Positions 32,685-43,615 of a DNA stretch of 52,211 nt are shown one piece after another. The stretch lies in assembly GCF_001039355.2 (NCBI RefSeq), contig NW_019773514.1, positions 1 through 52,211 on the forward strand, in the 5' to 3' direction. Source of the DNA: Lingula anatina (lineage: Eukaryota > Brachiopoda > Lingulata > Lingulida > Lingulidae). Each line of letters starts with the position of its first letter. Position 1 is the first letter of the stretch. The position numbers and the translations under genes are program-made. Under the pieces are notes generated by a model. That model had not been told where the DNA came from, ran no database searches, and worked only from the letters and a program-made list of their open reading frames with translations.

Positions 32685-34073
32685 ATAGATAAGAAACAAG
32701 AACAATTCTTATCTCGCGATCGATTGTTGTTCAAAGAAGCTTCCCGTGAATAACTCCGACCTTAACTCTGTGCCATAGATTATACGTTTAAATGTACGTA
32801 AAGGATAACAATTTGTTTCTAGAAAACCTTTAGAAATGTTCAGTTCATTTTTGATGCTGTGTCTCACGAACCATTTTGAACACAGCAAAATAATCATTTT
32901 GTCATTTATACAACGTTATTACAGTAAGTTTAGCCTTTGATGTTGTTTGCTCGTGATCAGACATGTTTTTACACGGAAGTAGAATTTCATCGCCTTTAAA
33001 GCATGACCTTGGATGCACTATTAATGTTTTTCTCAGTAGGATAAACTAAGATTTTGTGAAATGTTGTATAACCGGCAAGTTTATGCCATTACTAATTTAT
33101 AGGTTAAGTGTTAAGGTTTTAAAACAAGAATATGGGGTATCTCTCGTCCTTATCCGAAAACTGTGCTAGTCTAATGATTTTAGATCAAACAAGTTCATTG
33201 CTGAAATTAAATGTTCGTCAAGATGTATGAATATCAACACTAAATGCAATTCCCTCATGATCGGGCTCTACTTCTGCAGTTCACACTTACATGACTTTTG
33301 ACATACCTTTGTGATAATCTGTAAAAATGGCAGATCAACAAAATCATTGGCACACTAGTATGCATTTTACCACCGGATATGACCCGTTACTTGTGTTTAT
33401 CTTACCCTTTGAATAAGGGAAGTGCATGGAAGAGACACGTGACTTACGTTTGCTAGTGCTTAGCAGGAATATAGTTGCAATTTGGCATCTTTATAATAAC
33501 TCCCTGGTTAATATGTAACCACTAGTGATGAAAGAGGGATATAAGAGGCATGGTGGTGGTTTATGATATGTGTCAAGAAAGCTTACAACACATATTACGA
33601 CCAAAAATGAAACTACTACAGCACAGAGGAAAATGTATGTTACATATTATACCAGTAAACAAGTGCAAGTACAAATTGAACTTGCGGAAAAAAAATAAAT
33701 GGAATATCTGTGAGGCTTTGTTGTTGTTTGTTGGCCAAATCTACAAAACTAAAAAGTATATAATTAGAAAAAATACCCCTGTATGTTGATAGAAAATTAG
33801 AAATTTACACCAGCAAAGAATTTTATCAGCTTTGTGCTGCATTCAAAATTATGTTGATAGGTCTTTCCTACAACAGCTATAATTCACAAATTTTACCACA
33901 CCAGCATTTCAATGTCTCACAAAAAGGACAAATGAATGCTGATATTTGGCAAATTACGAGAACACAAATAGTCCAATGTGATAGAGTTCAGTGTGTCGAT
34001 ATGTTTTGTTTATCATGGCAGTGCCAGCCAAACCTAATTTTCGTTGAGGATCTGGACTGACCAATTTATTCCT
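32685..34073. other. Interval without recognised genes
   Basis: AT-rich; reading frames at 33550-33789 and 33851-34060 have no domain or splice support. Confidence 0.45.
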
Positions 34074-34076
34074 CTG

Positions 34077-35015
34077 GGCCCGGTTTCATCAAGGCTGGAT
34101 AGGCTATCCTGTGGATAACACTATCCATGGTATAAATCTCTTATTCTCTGGATAGTTATCCTCTGTGTAAATTTGTGTTTCATAAAGGCTGGATAAAGAG
34201 CATGATAGTAATACAATGGATAAAAATTTATCCAATACCATATTTGGAAAAAGACATTCCCATAATGCAGTTGGTTGCTATAAACATTATAAAAGCCATG
34301 ATAGTTGCTAACAAAAAGTGGTCTATACCATATTTGGAAAATAAATAACCCATAATAAACAATATTTTAAGTATATTTCAAGATGGTACATTCATTGAAA
34401 TAATGGGGAAAATATCTACAGGATATTTTAGTGTCAGTGTCAATAACACATCACATTGCATTAGTTGTGCCTCATGCAATGTTTACACAGATTTGAAGTT
34501 GAAGGGCAAGGTCGTGACATACTTTCTAACAAAATGGCTGACTTGGCACATTTGGCAGATTCTGTCAATAGCAGTGTAGACATTTTTCGTCGATTTAAAA
34601 GGTATGTTTTAGTAAAATAAAGATAATTGGTCTCTCAGGGAGATTGCATGGGTTTTGTTCGTAGTAGGCGCGATATCAACTTTGATAACGTCTGTTATGT
34701 AATCTATTGATTCAGCATCACTTAAATCATCAAAAGCAAACATACATCTTCTAAAATTCTCTTTCTAATCATTCTACGCCTGTGAAATCTCATAGGATTT
34801 ACTTCCAAAGCATTTTTGATGATTTAACAGCATGATAGCAGATTTATCCCACCTATTTCGAGCGGACAACTTTATCCTCTGGATAAGCTGATTTATCCCC
34901 TGGATAACGCTATCCACTGTTGATGAAACGCACTATCCTCTGGATAGCTCTATTCAGAGGATAGCGGCCATTTTAGCCATAGGATAGCGCTATCCAGCCT
35001 TGATGAAACCGGGCC
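34077..35015. mobile_element. Harbinger-like DNA transposon remnant with GGATA-rich ends
   Basis: Ends GGCCCGGTTTCATCAAGG (34077) and its complement (to 35015) are inverted over about 33 bp. CTG at 34074-34076 and 35016-35018 is a 3-bp target duplication. Both subterminal regions carry many GGATA/TATCC units. The ends resemble those of the element at 89-822 (GGCC...TTTCATxAAGG). At 939 bp it is non-autonomous but keeps a short coding exon. Confidence 0.78.
34534..34601 (+). CDS. Possible first exon of a Harbinger-type transposase
   Basis: ATG followed by 22 codons (MADLAHLADSVNSSVDIFRR...) and a donor AAAAG|GTATG. The FRRFK ending is reminiscent of the N-terminus of HARBI1-like transposases, which begin with a helical segment before the DDE domain. 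The rest of the transposase is absent, so this would be a relic. Confidence 0.35.
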
Positions 35016-35018
35016 CTG

Positions 35019-35600
35019 GTTTGTATCCGATAAAAAACTATATGGGATGCCTAAAGCCTCGGTCACAACCGGACGCACGAATTTCAGGATCGTACGTCTC
35101 CTGCGATTTTTGGGTGTTGCGGAGGCCGTGGAGGTCGTAGAGGTAGAGGAAAGTCTGCCTTGCGAGTCGCAAGGGCCATATCAGATGTCCTTTCAAGCAG
35201 GGACGCTAACTGCAAGGAGCGATGGCCGTGGAAATTGTACTCATTTCTTGAGTTTGTCTTGCTTCCTGTGTACGTGGCACACACTCACCACTTACGAAGG
35301 GAATGCAACGAAAGTAGTGCCCTTTTGAGTCAGTTTTGATTCACACTTGCCTCACACGTTTGTGGTGACGTACTGACAGCGTACGTCAGTTTTGCTTCCT
35401 GTTCTCTTCTTTCTTCCTCCTCCCTTTTTCTACTATGTAAGCTTCTTTCTCTTGTCTTTTGGAGGCATATTTGAAACTAATTTGATCTATCGACTTTGTT
35501 CGTTAGTTGTGAGGGCGTGCGCCTTACTCAACACGCAAAGGGCACTTTCTCCTTAAAACACCCTTTACACTGGACGGCGTCCTTTCTGCGTCCTTTGTGC
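35019..35600. other. GC-richer interval, unassigned
   Basis: A 93-codon plus-strand frame (35047-35328) with an acidic stretch VAEAVEVVEVEES exists but shows no recognised domain or splice signals. The sequence from AAGCCTCGGTCACAACCGG on resembles a MITE end, but I could not locate a convincing partner. Confidence 0.35.
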
Positions 35601-35873
35601 GACCATGAAACTGGCCAGGACGCCTTCGGACGCTCAGAGAACGCACAGTGATCGCCAAGGTCGCTCAAAGAACGTTCAAGCATCGCCGAGGACGCCATGG
35701 ACGCCGCGAAGTTTTGAGCATGTTCAAAACAATCGCAGAGAGAACGCGATGGAGGATGGTCGCTCAATGGACGCAGAAAGGACGCACAAGCATCGCCGTG
35801 GTCGCAGAGAGGACGCACAAGCATCGCCATGGTCGTAGAAAGGAGGCACAAGCATCGCTTTGGTTGCAGAATG
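35601..35873. repeat. 31-bp minisatellite with degenerate upstream units
   Basis: Three clear 31-bp units start at 35781, 35812 and 35843 (GACGCACAAGCATCGCC theme). Related shorter and degenerate units (GGACGC, CATCGCC, GGTCGC) extend upstream to about 35601. All overlapping reading frames on both strands are open because the unit has few stop codons, so they are not genes. Confidence 0.75.
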
Positions 35874-36305
35874 AAAACTCTAAGATCGTCCAGTGTTCGG
35901 CACGTAGAACATTATTTTTTTTCACTCTCAAACGGGGCCGTGCTGAGGTATTTTTCACCAGACAGGAATTCAAAGGGCAACAGTGGTATCATATCAGCTT
36001 CCGATTGTTTTTTCCCCTAAAATTCATGAAACGATCCATTTTTTTAGGTGATTATAAAACGAATATTTTCCCTTTTTTACAAGATGCATTAATTGTCAGA
36101 ACTTTTTCAGGATGCGTCATCTGAAAACAGAATTCAAACCTTCTATGTTGTGTCAGTCATACTTTCTCGTTTTCGGCGCCTGTCCATCCTTCTTATAAGG
36201 ATAACAATGAGCATCTGGCTGATTATCAGTCCATGCAGACCTTGCATCACCCTGCTTACATTTTGCCGTTTTTGCGTCACTTGTTGTTGCACACACTGAC
36301 GATCT

Positions 36306-36530
36306 AAGGGTCTATTCCCACAACTTTAGATCGATCTATCACCGCGGGGAGTCTCACCAGACTACCGTCAGATAATCCCCCTTAAGTGTCCGTCCCCGCC
36401 CACTACAAGCCGTAAGGGGCAATTAACTTTCGTGTCCGCCCGGCTGACAGCTATTCAGCGCGAACCCCCAGGGAGTTAGGTCGATCCAAAGTAGGTCGAT
36501 CTAATCTATGGAAATGGGGTGTAAGGCACG
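36306..36530. mobile_element. MITE Y, copy 1
   Basis: About 225 bp. Right end TCGATCTAATCTATGGAAAT is the complement of the left end seen in copy 2 (CCATTTCCATAGATT...AGATCGATCTA). Core CCCCCAGGGAGTTAGGTCGA is shared with copy 2 at 37966-38190. Non-coding. Confidence 0.75.
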
Positions 36531-37965
36531 TATGATACCATTCATTGTATGATAATCTAAGCTAGTTTCCACATTTATCAGACAAAATTATTCAGACCTT
36601 TCAACACTACTGGTCTCCTCGAGAATCTCCCCATTTAGGGACATATCTCCTGATTCCCCGATTCATAATAAACACCCACTGATTAATCAAACTAGAACGC
36701 GTGGCGATAAAATGTGTCGCTAGATCTTGTAAACACTCAGCGAAATGCACCTAGTGACTATATTCAATGTGCCGTCACTTAATTGCTTTCTCGATTTCAT
36801 TAATTGACGATAGTAATTGCAGTAAACAAGGAAGAGGAAATGCTGAAGACAAAACAACGTCGGGTCTTTGTGTGACTTTCTCCATAAACACTTTTTATGT
36901 TGCTGTCAAAGAAAAAGGAGCCGAGATAGCGATCATTTAAACCACTGCTGCTGCTTTTGCAGGTAGACTTCCTCGTTTATCAATTAAATGCTCCCCTCCC
37001 CCAGCAGACCCAACTTGATGAATGTACGTCTTGGTAGCTATAGTACACTGTATATCAGATCTTGGTTCAAGTTATGAAAGGTTTAAGCACAAAAAGATAC
37101 TTTGAGGCTATTTTTTCATTCAAGACAAAATTAAGTATCTATGGTGTGTGACAATAGGGACTTTACAAAGCTTAATTTGTCCTTAAATATATATTCCAGT
37201 AGCATAGGCGAGCGATGTAATTGTAACCTCAACCTGAGGTATCCCCGATGAAAGCGGAGTACAAAAAATAACTTTTTAAATATCGATTACAACATGCTGT
37301 ACAATGACAATGAGTCCTAAAAGGGTTAATGGATTTCTTTGTCTTAAAAGCAATTCATTTCAAAATTAAAAGAAACAGTTTTTTTCGGGGAGCGTGGGTA
37401 GACAGTTTACGTCAGGTGATTCGTTAAAGTCGAGGAGTGTTTCACTATCAAACGTGTAAATCATACATATATGTCATAAAAACACTTTCAGAAAGTTTTT
37501 TTGTTACGATCTGCAACATTTGTTCATTTATATAGCAGGGCGACGTTAAAGCCAGAGGTAAATAGAACCTAATACCGTAATCCTTCTCGTCCATTTATTT
37601 AAATCGTATCAAAACGTTTGATACACAATGTTCATTAATGTCATAATTTTGGCGATTTATTAAAACCATATTGGTACATAATAGATTAGCATAAGTTAAG
37701 CAACAACCAGTATGAAGAACAACACCTTTTTTAAATGAGGCAAGACACCCTCTTCACACTGATTATAACCTTGAGGAAGACATTATGCAACAAGGCAAAG
37801 GAGTTATGCAAAGTTCTTTCAACTCGTGTGTGAATACAACACATTCTTTGTCACTATTACAAGATAATGGAGGCGAGCAAGTAGAGTAATTACAATATAC
37901 AATGAAAATGACATTAGTTTAGAAAGCTTACTTCGGGTCAGCCCTTTGCTTGTTCGAATGAAAGA
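36531..37965. other. Interval without recognised genes
   Basis: No coding region or repeat structure that I could support. Confidence 0.45.
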
Positions 37966-38190
37966 CCCCATTTCCATAGATTTTAGATCGATCTATCCCT
38001 GTGGGGAGTCTCACTAGATTACTGTCAGCTTAGCCGGCTTAAGCGTCTGTCCCGCCTACTGAAAGCTGTAAGGGGGTTATTAACTATGGTGCGCGCTCGG
38101 CTGACTGCAATTTAGCATGAACCCCCAGGGAGTTAGGTCGATCTAACTCTTAATCCCTGGATCGATCTAAATCTCTGGGAATACACCCAA
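37966..38190. mobile_element. MITE Y, copy 2
   Basis: Same orientation and layout as 36306-36530, roughly 80% alike by eye. Left end CCCCATTTCCATAGATTTTA. AAAGA borders both sides (37961-37965 and just after the right end), a possible target duplication. Confidence 0.75.
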
Positions 38191-38608
38191 AGAGATAGAT
38201 ATCGCGCCGCGACTCCCTTTATTAAACCTTCGTGTGTTTGTGTAAAAGTGTGAAAGACAGGCAACGGTCTTGAGTCGCTGTTGATATTGTTCGCGCTTAA
38301 TATTGAAGTATAACTCCTTCGCCTGCATGTAAACGTGTTACTTTTCCTTATGTTCACTATATTTCTTTTAGGTGGTTGAGACAAGTCGATGAGATCGATA
38401 AAAGTAAAGGTTAATCTAAACAATTAGATGCGATTTTTGTGAAATGACTTATTACACGAAGCTAGCGTGTTTAAATTCTTGAATTTGTATTATATTTGTA
38501 TTACTCTCAGGCCATACTCTTCGATAGTATTGTGTTACACGGGACTCCTGGAAACCTGAAGCACAGGGCTACGGAGTCTTGTTATCCTTCATGCAGTTTT
38601 ATGGCTGG
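38191..38608. other. Interval without recognised genes
   Basis: A 96-codon minus-strand frame (38133-38423) overlaps MITE Y and is judged fortuitous. Confidence 0.4.
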
Positions 38609-39452
38609 GATGAACACTGTGAAGTAGAAACAGGCTTTACTTAGCTTTACTTTATATACGACAGTTTAAACAAAACCAGTCTGCAAGGCTGAGTTAGGAC
38701 AAAGGTCTAGAGTAACATGCACTGTGCAATTACCATTAATAGTCCGTGGGCCAAATACCGAAACCCTCCCCCCCCCCTTAGTGATTTTCGTTCACTATGT
38801 TTTTCTGATAGCTTAGCTCGANGATGAACACTGCGAAGTAGAAACAGGCTTTACTTAGCTTTACTTGATTCACGACAGTTTAAACAAAACCAGTCTGCAA
38901 GTCTTGCTTTGTTTTACACTGGTTTTAAAAGAACAAATATAAATATGTTCGATGGATTAAATGCCGGCTTCGTTACATTTTAACTAAATGCGTTCATTTG
39001 CACAGTTACACAGATAATATTTTTAAGTTGTCTGTCGTTCAGCACGCATTATAGGCGAGTAGCTAAATAGTGACGGTGATCAATCCAAGCTCAATCTTTG
39101 CAAGTATCGTTTACAAAATAGATCATGTTGAATAAACTTAATTACGCTTTAATAAATAATCAACACACGGTTCGGTTATTGTCACTTGAAAGCTTTCGAT
39201 CAAAGACGTTCAATGAAATCACAAATCATTTGACGATTAAAAAATGGACATGTTCAAGGGGCAGTTTTTGTTTCAGCTGAAGGGCCTCAGGTTCAGGTAG
39301 AGGGTTCAGTTACGTGTTTCATCGGATGATAGCATCACGCCCTAGGTCTAAGCGAGATGAACAGAAGCTTTTTATCCAAACATCCTATTTCTAACTACTG
39401 AGTTAGGACAAAGGTCTAATAACATGCACTGTGCAATTACTATTAATGGATC
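38609..39452. repeat. Duplicated blocks around an N, likely two haplotypes
   Basis: Block A (38609-38690) recurs as A' right after the N at 38822 (38823-38904). Block B, starting CTGAGTTAGGACAAAGGTCTA at about 38690, recurs at about 39398. A and B are adjacent in the first copy but about 500 bp apart in the second, suggesting two alleles that differ by an indel and were placed in tandem by the assembler. Confidence 0.7.
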
Positions 39453-39793
39453 AGATGCATACTTGATTGTTTTTCTTCTGGTGTCGCACGTATGCATCCT
39501 TTCTTGAGTGATCTAAAACAAGTCGCTAGTGTACCATGTTTCTCACTGTAGCAAAATATATTCGACATGGTGTTTCTGAACGGCAGCCGGAGACAGTAAT
39601 TGTATAGGCATGCTTTAAGCTTGTTCGAGAGATAATAACAGTCGGGTTTAACAATAGATAGCGAGCTATAGTAAGACCCCCTCCTCTTTAACTGATGATT
39701 TACACTTTTAATTGACCGTACTTTCGTATATTGTATGATCATACAGCCAGACTTCCCCCTATTGCACGTTGTAGTTGGATTGTCATTGCGCCA

Positions 39794-40178
39794 ATGTCAA
39801 TGCACCTCATTTAATTTCAATATTATAATATAAGCATAATATAAGTAATATGTTATTTCCTTATTCCTTTTTCATTATCATTCATGTTTTATAAATACTT
39901 GAACGCTCGAATGCAGATATTTCAAATTAAAACGTAAGTACATAAATAAATTATACATTTATAAATTAATGCAATAGNNNNNNNNNNNNNNNNNATGTCA
40001 ATGCACCTCATTTAATTTCAATATTATAATATAAGCATAATATAAGTAATATGTTATTTCCTTATTCCTCTTTCATTATCATTCATGTTTTATAAATACT
40101 TGAACGCTTGAATGCAGATATTTCAAATTAAAACGTAAGTACATAAATAAATTATACATTTATAAATTAATGCAATAG
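39794..40178. repeat. 184-bp duplication flanking a 17-N gap
   Basis: 39794-39977 and 39995-40178 are equal in length and differ at only a few positions, with the N run between. Most likely one locus represented twice. Confidence 0.9.
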
Positions 40179-40467
40179 GAATTTTTTGAGACAGATTGAT
40201 GCTGACGCTCATGCATTTCAACCAAACAAACAATAATTAGTTCAATTTTTGACTGCGGAAATTTCATATAGGATGAAATAACTGATAACAAATTTAACTA
40301 GCAGTTTGTTAGCAACACTAAAAACCAGCTGCGCGTGCCAAACTAGTGAACAAAAGGACAGTTCGCTTCGCGTGGCACGCCTTAGCATGGGTTTAGCCTC
40401 TTCAAGCTATAATCCTATCGCCGCAACAAACAATAGGGACCTTCTGGCTGATGTATCCTGCTGTTAA

Positions 40468-40639
40468 TTACACCTAGTTACAGCGGATTGTCACGCTCGC
40501 GCTGGGCCACAGAAACCGGCGTCATGGGGTTCACTCGTATTAAGTATTGTGTTATTCCACCTAAGCTATTGTGTTTGTGCGTTCGAATTTTGAAGGGAAT
40601 TATACGGCCCTCCATTGTTTGTCCGCCCCCTTCTATTCA
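40468..40639. repeat. Dispersed repeat X, copy 2
   Basis: Direct-orientation match to 21885-22056, equal length. It lies near the truncated end of Gypsy element 2 RT. Confidence 0.75.
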
Positions 40640-40703
40640 CAAGATAGGGATTAAAACATTTCGCACGTTAACGTTGTTACACCGGTGTACAACGGAAACA
40701 AAA

Positions 40704-42124
40704 TTATTCCGACCACTGTAATGCCTGTTTTAGACGTGCAAAGGCCAGCTTTTGTTTTTCTTCCCATTTAAAACTTATGCCCTTACTTGTTAAAACATAC
40801 AATGGCTGTGCTATGTTCGCAAAATCCTTAATATGTGCTCTATGATAATTAACTAGGCCTAAAAACTGCTCTACCTCTTTTTTGCACTTTGGTGTAGGCC
40901 AGTCTTGTACCACTTTTACACTATCTGGATTAGCTGATACACCATTCTCATCTACTACTTTTCCCAGATACACCACCTGCTTCTGAAATAGATTGCACTT
41001 CTTTGCTTTTAGCTTCAGACCATGTTCACGAAACCGCTTAAACACCATGACCAGATTTTCCAAGTGTTCCTCAAAACTCCTGCCTAAAACAACAATGTCA
41101 TCTAAATAAGCCAAGACATGTTTCCAAGTTAATCCTCTAAGGACTAAATTGATTGACCGTTGGAATGTGGCAGGACTATTACAAAAACCAAACGCCATTC
41201 TCTTGAATTCAAATAAGCCATATTTTGTGACAAATGCCGTTTTTTCTCGACTCTGTTCGTCTATTTCGATTTGATAGTAACCCCATAGCATGTCCAACGT
41301 GCTGAACCAACATGTACCAGATAATACATCCACACACTCCTCAATTCGTGGAATGGGATACACATCCTTTACTGTGATCTTATTCAGTGCCCTGTAGTCA
41401 ATACAGTATCTAACTGACCCATCTTTCTTTCTAACTAACACGGGCGGCGAAGCCCATTCTGAAGAGGAAGGTTGTATAACATCTGACGCAAGTAATTTAT
41501 CTAGATGGACCTTTTCTTCGGACTCGAAGCCATATGGGGTGCGTCTCTTTTTTTTGTTTAATTGGGTGAGACGATCCTGTATCTATTCTGTGCTTTACTT
41601 TGTCAAAGCAACCAATATCAAAATCATTCTCGGAAAAAACATCACTATACTGTGCTAAAATTTTCCCCAACTCTTGAGATTGAGTGCTGGTAAGATTGGT
41701 ACTCGACCGTTGCCACAGCTCAGTAATATGCTCAGGTAAATCTAAACTATCCATATTGTCATGGGCAGTTGCCCCAGCAGTATACACTTTATACACATCT
41801 GACAACTGCAATTCTGCGTCCTCAATAACTCTGTCTATCTCTTCAATGTAGCCGACTATGTGCCCTCTTCTTAAAGTAATGGATTTGTCACTGCCATTCC
41901 TACAAACAACTGGGCATGAAAAGATCTCTGAGGAAGAACCCGTCTTAAAAACTATATATGGTATCATAACACCATGGTGATTATATTGAGGTGCATTCAA
42001 AACATATGTTGTATCAGACTCTGCTTCACGAAACATTCCCAGTCTTACCTCTGAGTTCGCCGGGATTATAGTGCGCTTATCTAACACAATCTTCCTTACA
42101 CTAGCTACACTGCATGAAAGTATC
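40704..42124 (-). pseudogene. Gypsy element 2: reverse transcriptase region (minus strand)
   Basis: Read downward. 42124-41560 holds the protease-RT linker and the RT lead-in (DKVKHRIDTGSSHPIKQ). A frameshift within the T-run near 41555 breaks the frame, which resumes with the RT: VLVRKKDGSVRYCIDYRALN, LDMLWGYYQIEIDEQ, FGFCNSPATFQR, catalytic YLDD (near 41100), LGLVNYHRAHIKDF. LDMLWGYY has Leu-Trp where most Gypsy enzymes have small or polar residues. The sequence ends at about 40704 before RNase H, so RNase H and integrase are missing. Apart from the frameshift, the RT is well preserved. Confidence 0.9.
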
Positions 42125-43059
42125 GTACACTGCATGAAAAATCAGCTTTTATATATCGTGAAAGGTGATCAAAAGGCCTTCTTTTATCCATCTTCTCACA
42201 TCTTTCCTAGACCTTTCGTTTTTTATTAGGAAAGGTGTAAAAGACAATCTTTTGAATGACTTTTGTATAAGAGAAAAGGTATACAAATGGCCCACTTTTA
42301 TTCACCTTTTCTCTACACAAAAGCTGAACTTTCATACACCTTTTGCTGCAAAAAGACGATCTTTTGCTTGAAGAAAAGGTATTCTCAAGTTCATCATTCA
42401 TCAGCTTTTTGTATGCTAAAAGGTATATGAATGACACACTTTTCTCTACCTTTTCCTGCCAAAAAGTCCAACTTTCAGATGCTTTTGTGCGACTTTCCAG
42501 ATACAAAAGATAACCTTTTCAAACCTTTTTATTTAAGAAAAGACCATATTTTTCCTTCTTTTGTTAGGTATTTTACTGTTATATTTATTGCGGTGCTTTA
42601 ATAATATATTGATAAAACAGAACAACACATGCTATAAACTTCTATAATCTATTCCATTATAACATTTTTGTGCAGGTTGCGCTTGTCTTTTGAAAGTTTT
42701 TTGATAATCCAAGGAACTTTGATTTTTTGTTTTGAAAATCCAAGAAAGCCCCAGGAAATGTTATCTAAATGTACTTGCAGCCAGATCCACTAGTCTTCTT
42801 ATATATGTGTAACTTCCCGTTCTTGTGGGAGTAGTTTTTCTGGAAGCGTCTGTCAAGTGAACACTTTGCCTGCCCAAATATTTGCCTTTTGCCTCCTGAA
42901 AAATAGGATGTATGTAATGATAAATATTGTTTTCGGTAACCGTCCATTTTTAATGCTAATCAAAAATGATAAAAACAATGCCAACTTTTATTATGTTTAA
43001 TTTACAAACTATGGACTTAAAGCCATCAAAAGGCTAAAACAGATTTTACACGGTTTAAA

Positions 43060-43615
43060 AAGGATCCTATAATAGTACCTACTTCCTTTTTTCCATATTT
43101 TTTGTTTAAGTTCATCCAGTCCTTTTGCTTGTTTAGAACATCCTCCTACTTTTCAGATCTGTAGTATCCTTTAATGGCACCTGGTTAAGAAATAAAAAGA
43201 GTGAATTATTTGAATGTAATATCATGCAAAAGTTCTCAATTAGGGAAATATGAATAATGATATAGCTACAAGTAATGAATAAAATATGCATTCATGATTA
43301 CTGATAGGCAACTTGATTGGGCCTTGTACAGAACTTAGAAAAGCTCCTGTATTACATACCCCATTCTTCTCTTCCAATTATTTTGCTTTAGTCCATCCAC
43401 TTTGTTTGCTTTTATATGCAATTCAGCCATGTAGAAAGCCTGTCTTTAAATAGCATCTGGAAAAGAAACAAAGAGATTTTAAGACAGTGAATTCTTTAGT
43501 GTAATATCATACAAACAGTTTTCATTGATGAAAACATGAATGCTGAAATAACTACATGTAATGAGAAGATATTCATGATTACTGCTCAGGATTCATACAG
43601 CAACATAAAAGCAAA
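43060..43615. repeat. Degenerate direct duplication inside the CACTA-like element
   Basis: Two units of about 280-290 bp (from about 43060 and about 43345). Each has a GTTTGCTT/GCTTGTTT stretch after CCATCCACTT/TCATCCAGTC, then GTGAATT-TTT, GTAATATCAT and CATTCATGATTACTG blocks in the same order. Confidence 0.55.

Noticed and set aside
35528-36124. Overlapping reading frames on both strands
   Set aside because: They are by-products of the 31-bp minisatellite, which has few stop codons; no domain is present.
36306-36530. tRNA-derived SINE
   Set aside because: No convincing A and B boxes or tRNA-like fold could be made; the inverted ends fit a MITE better.
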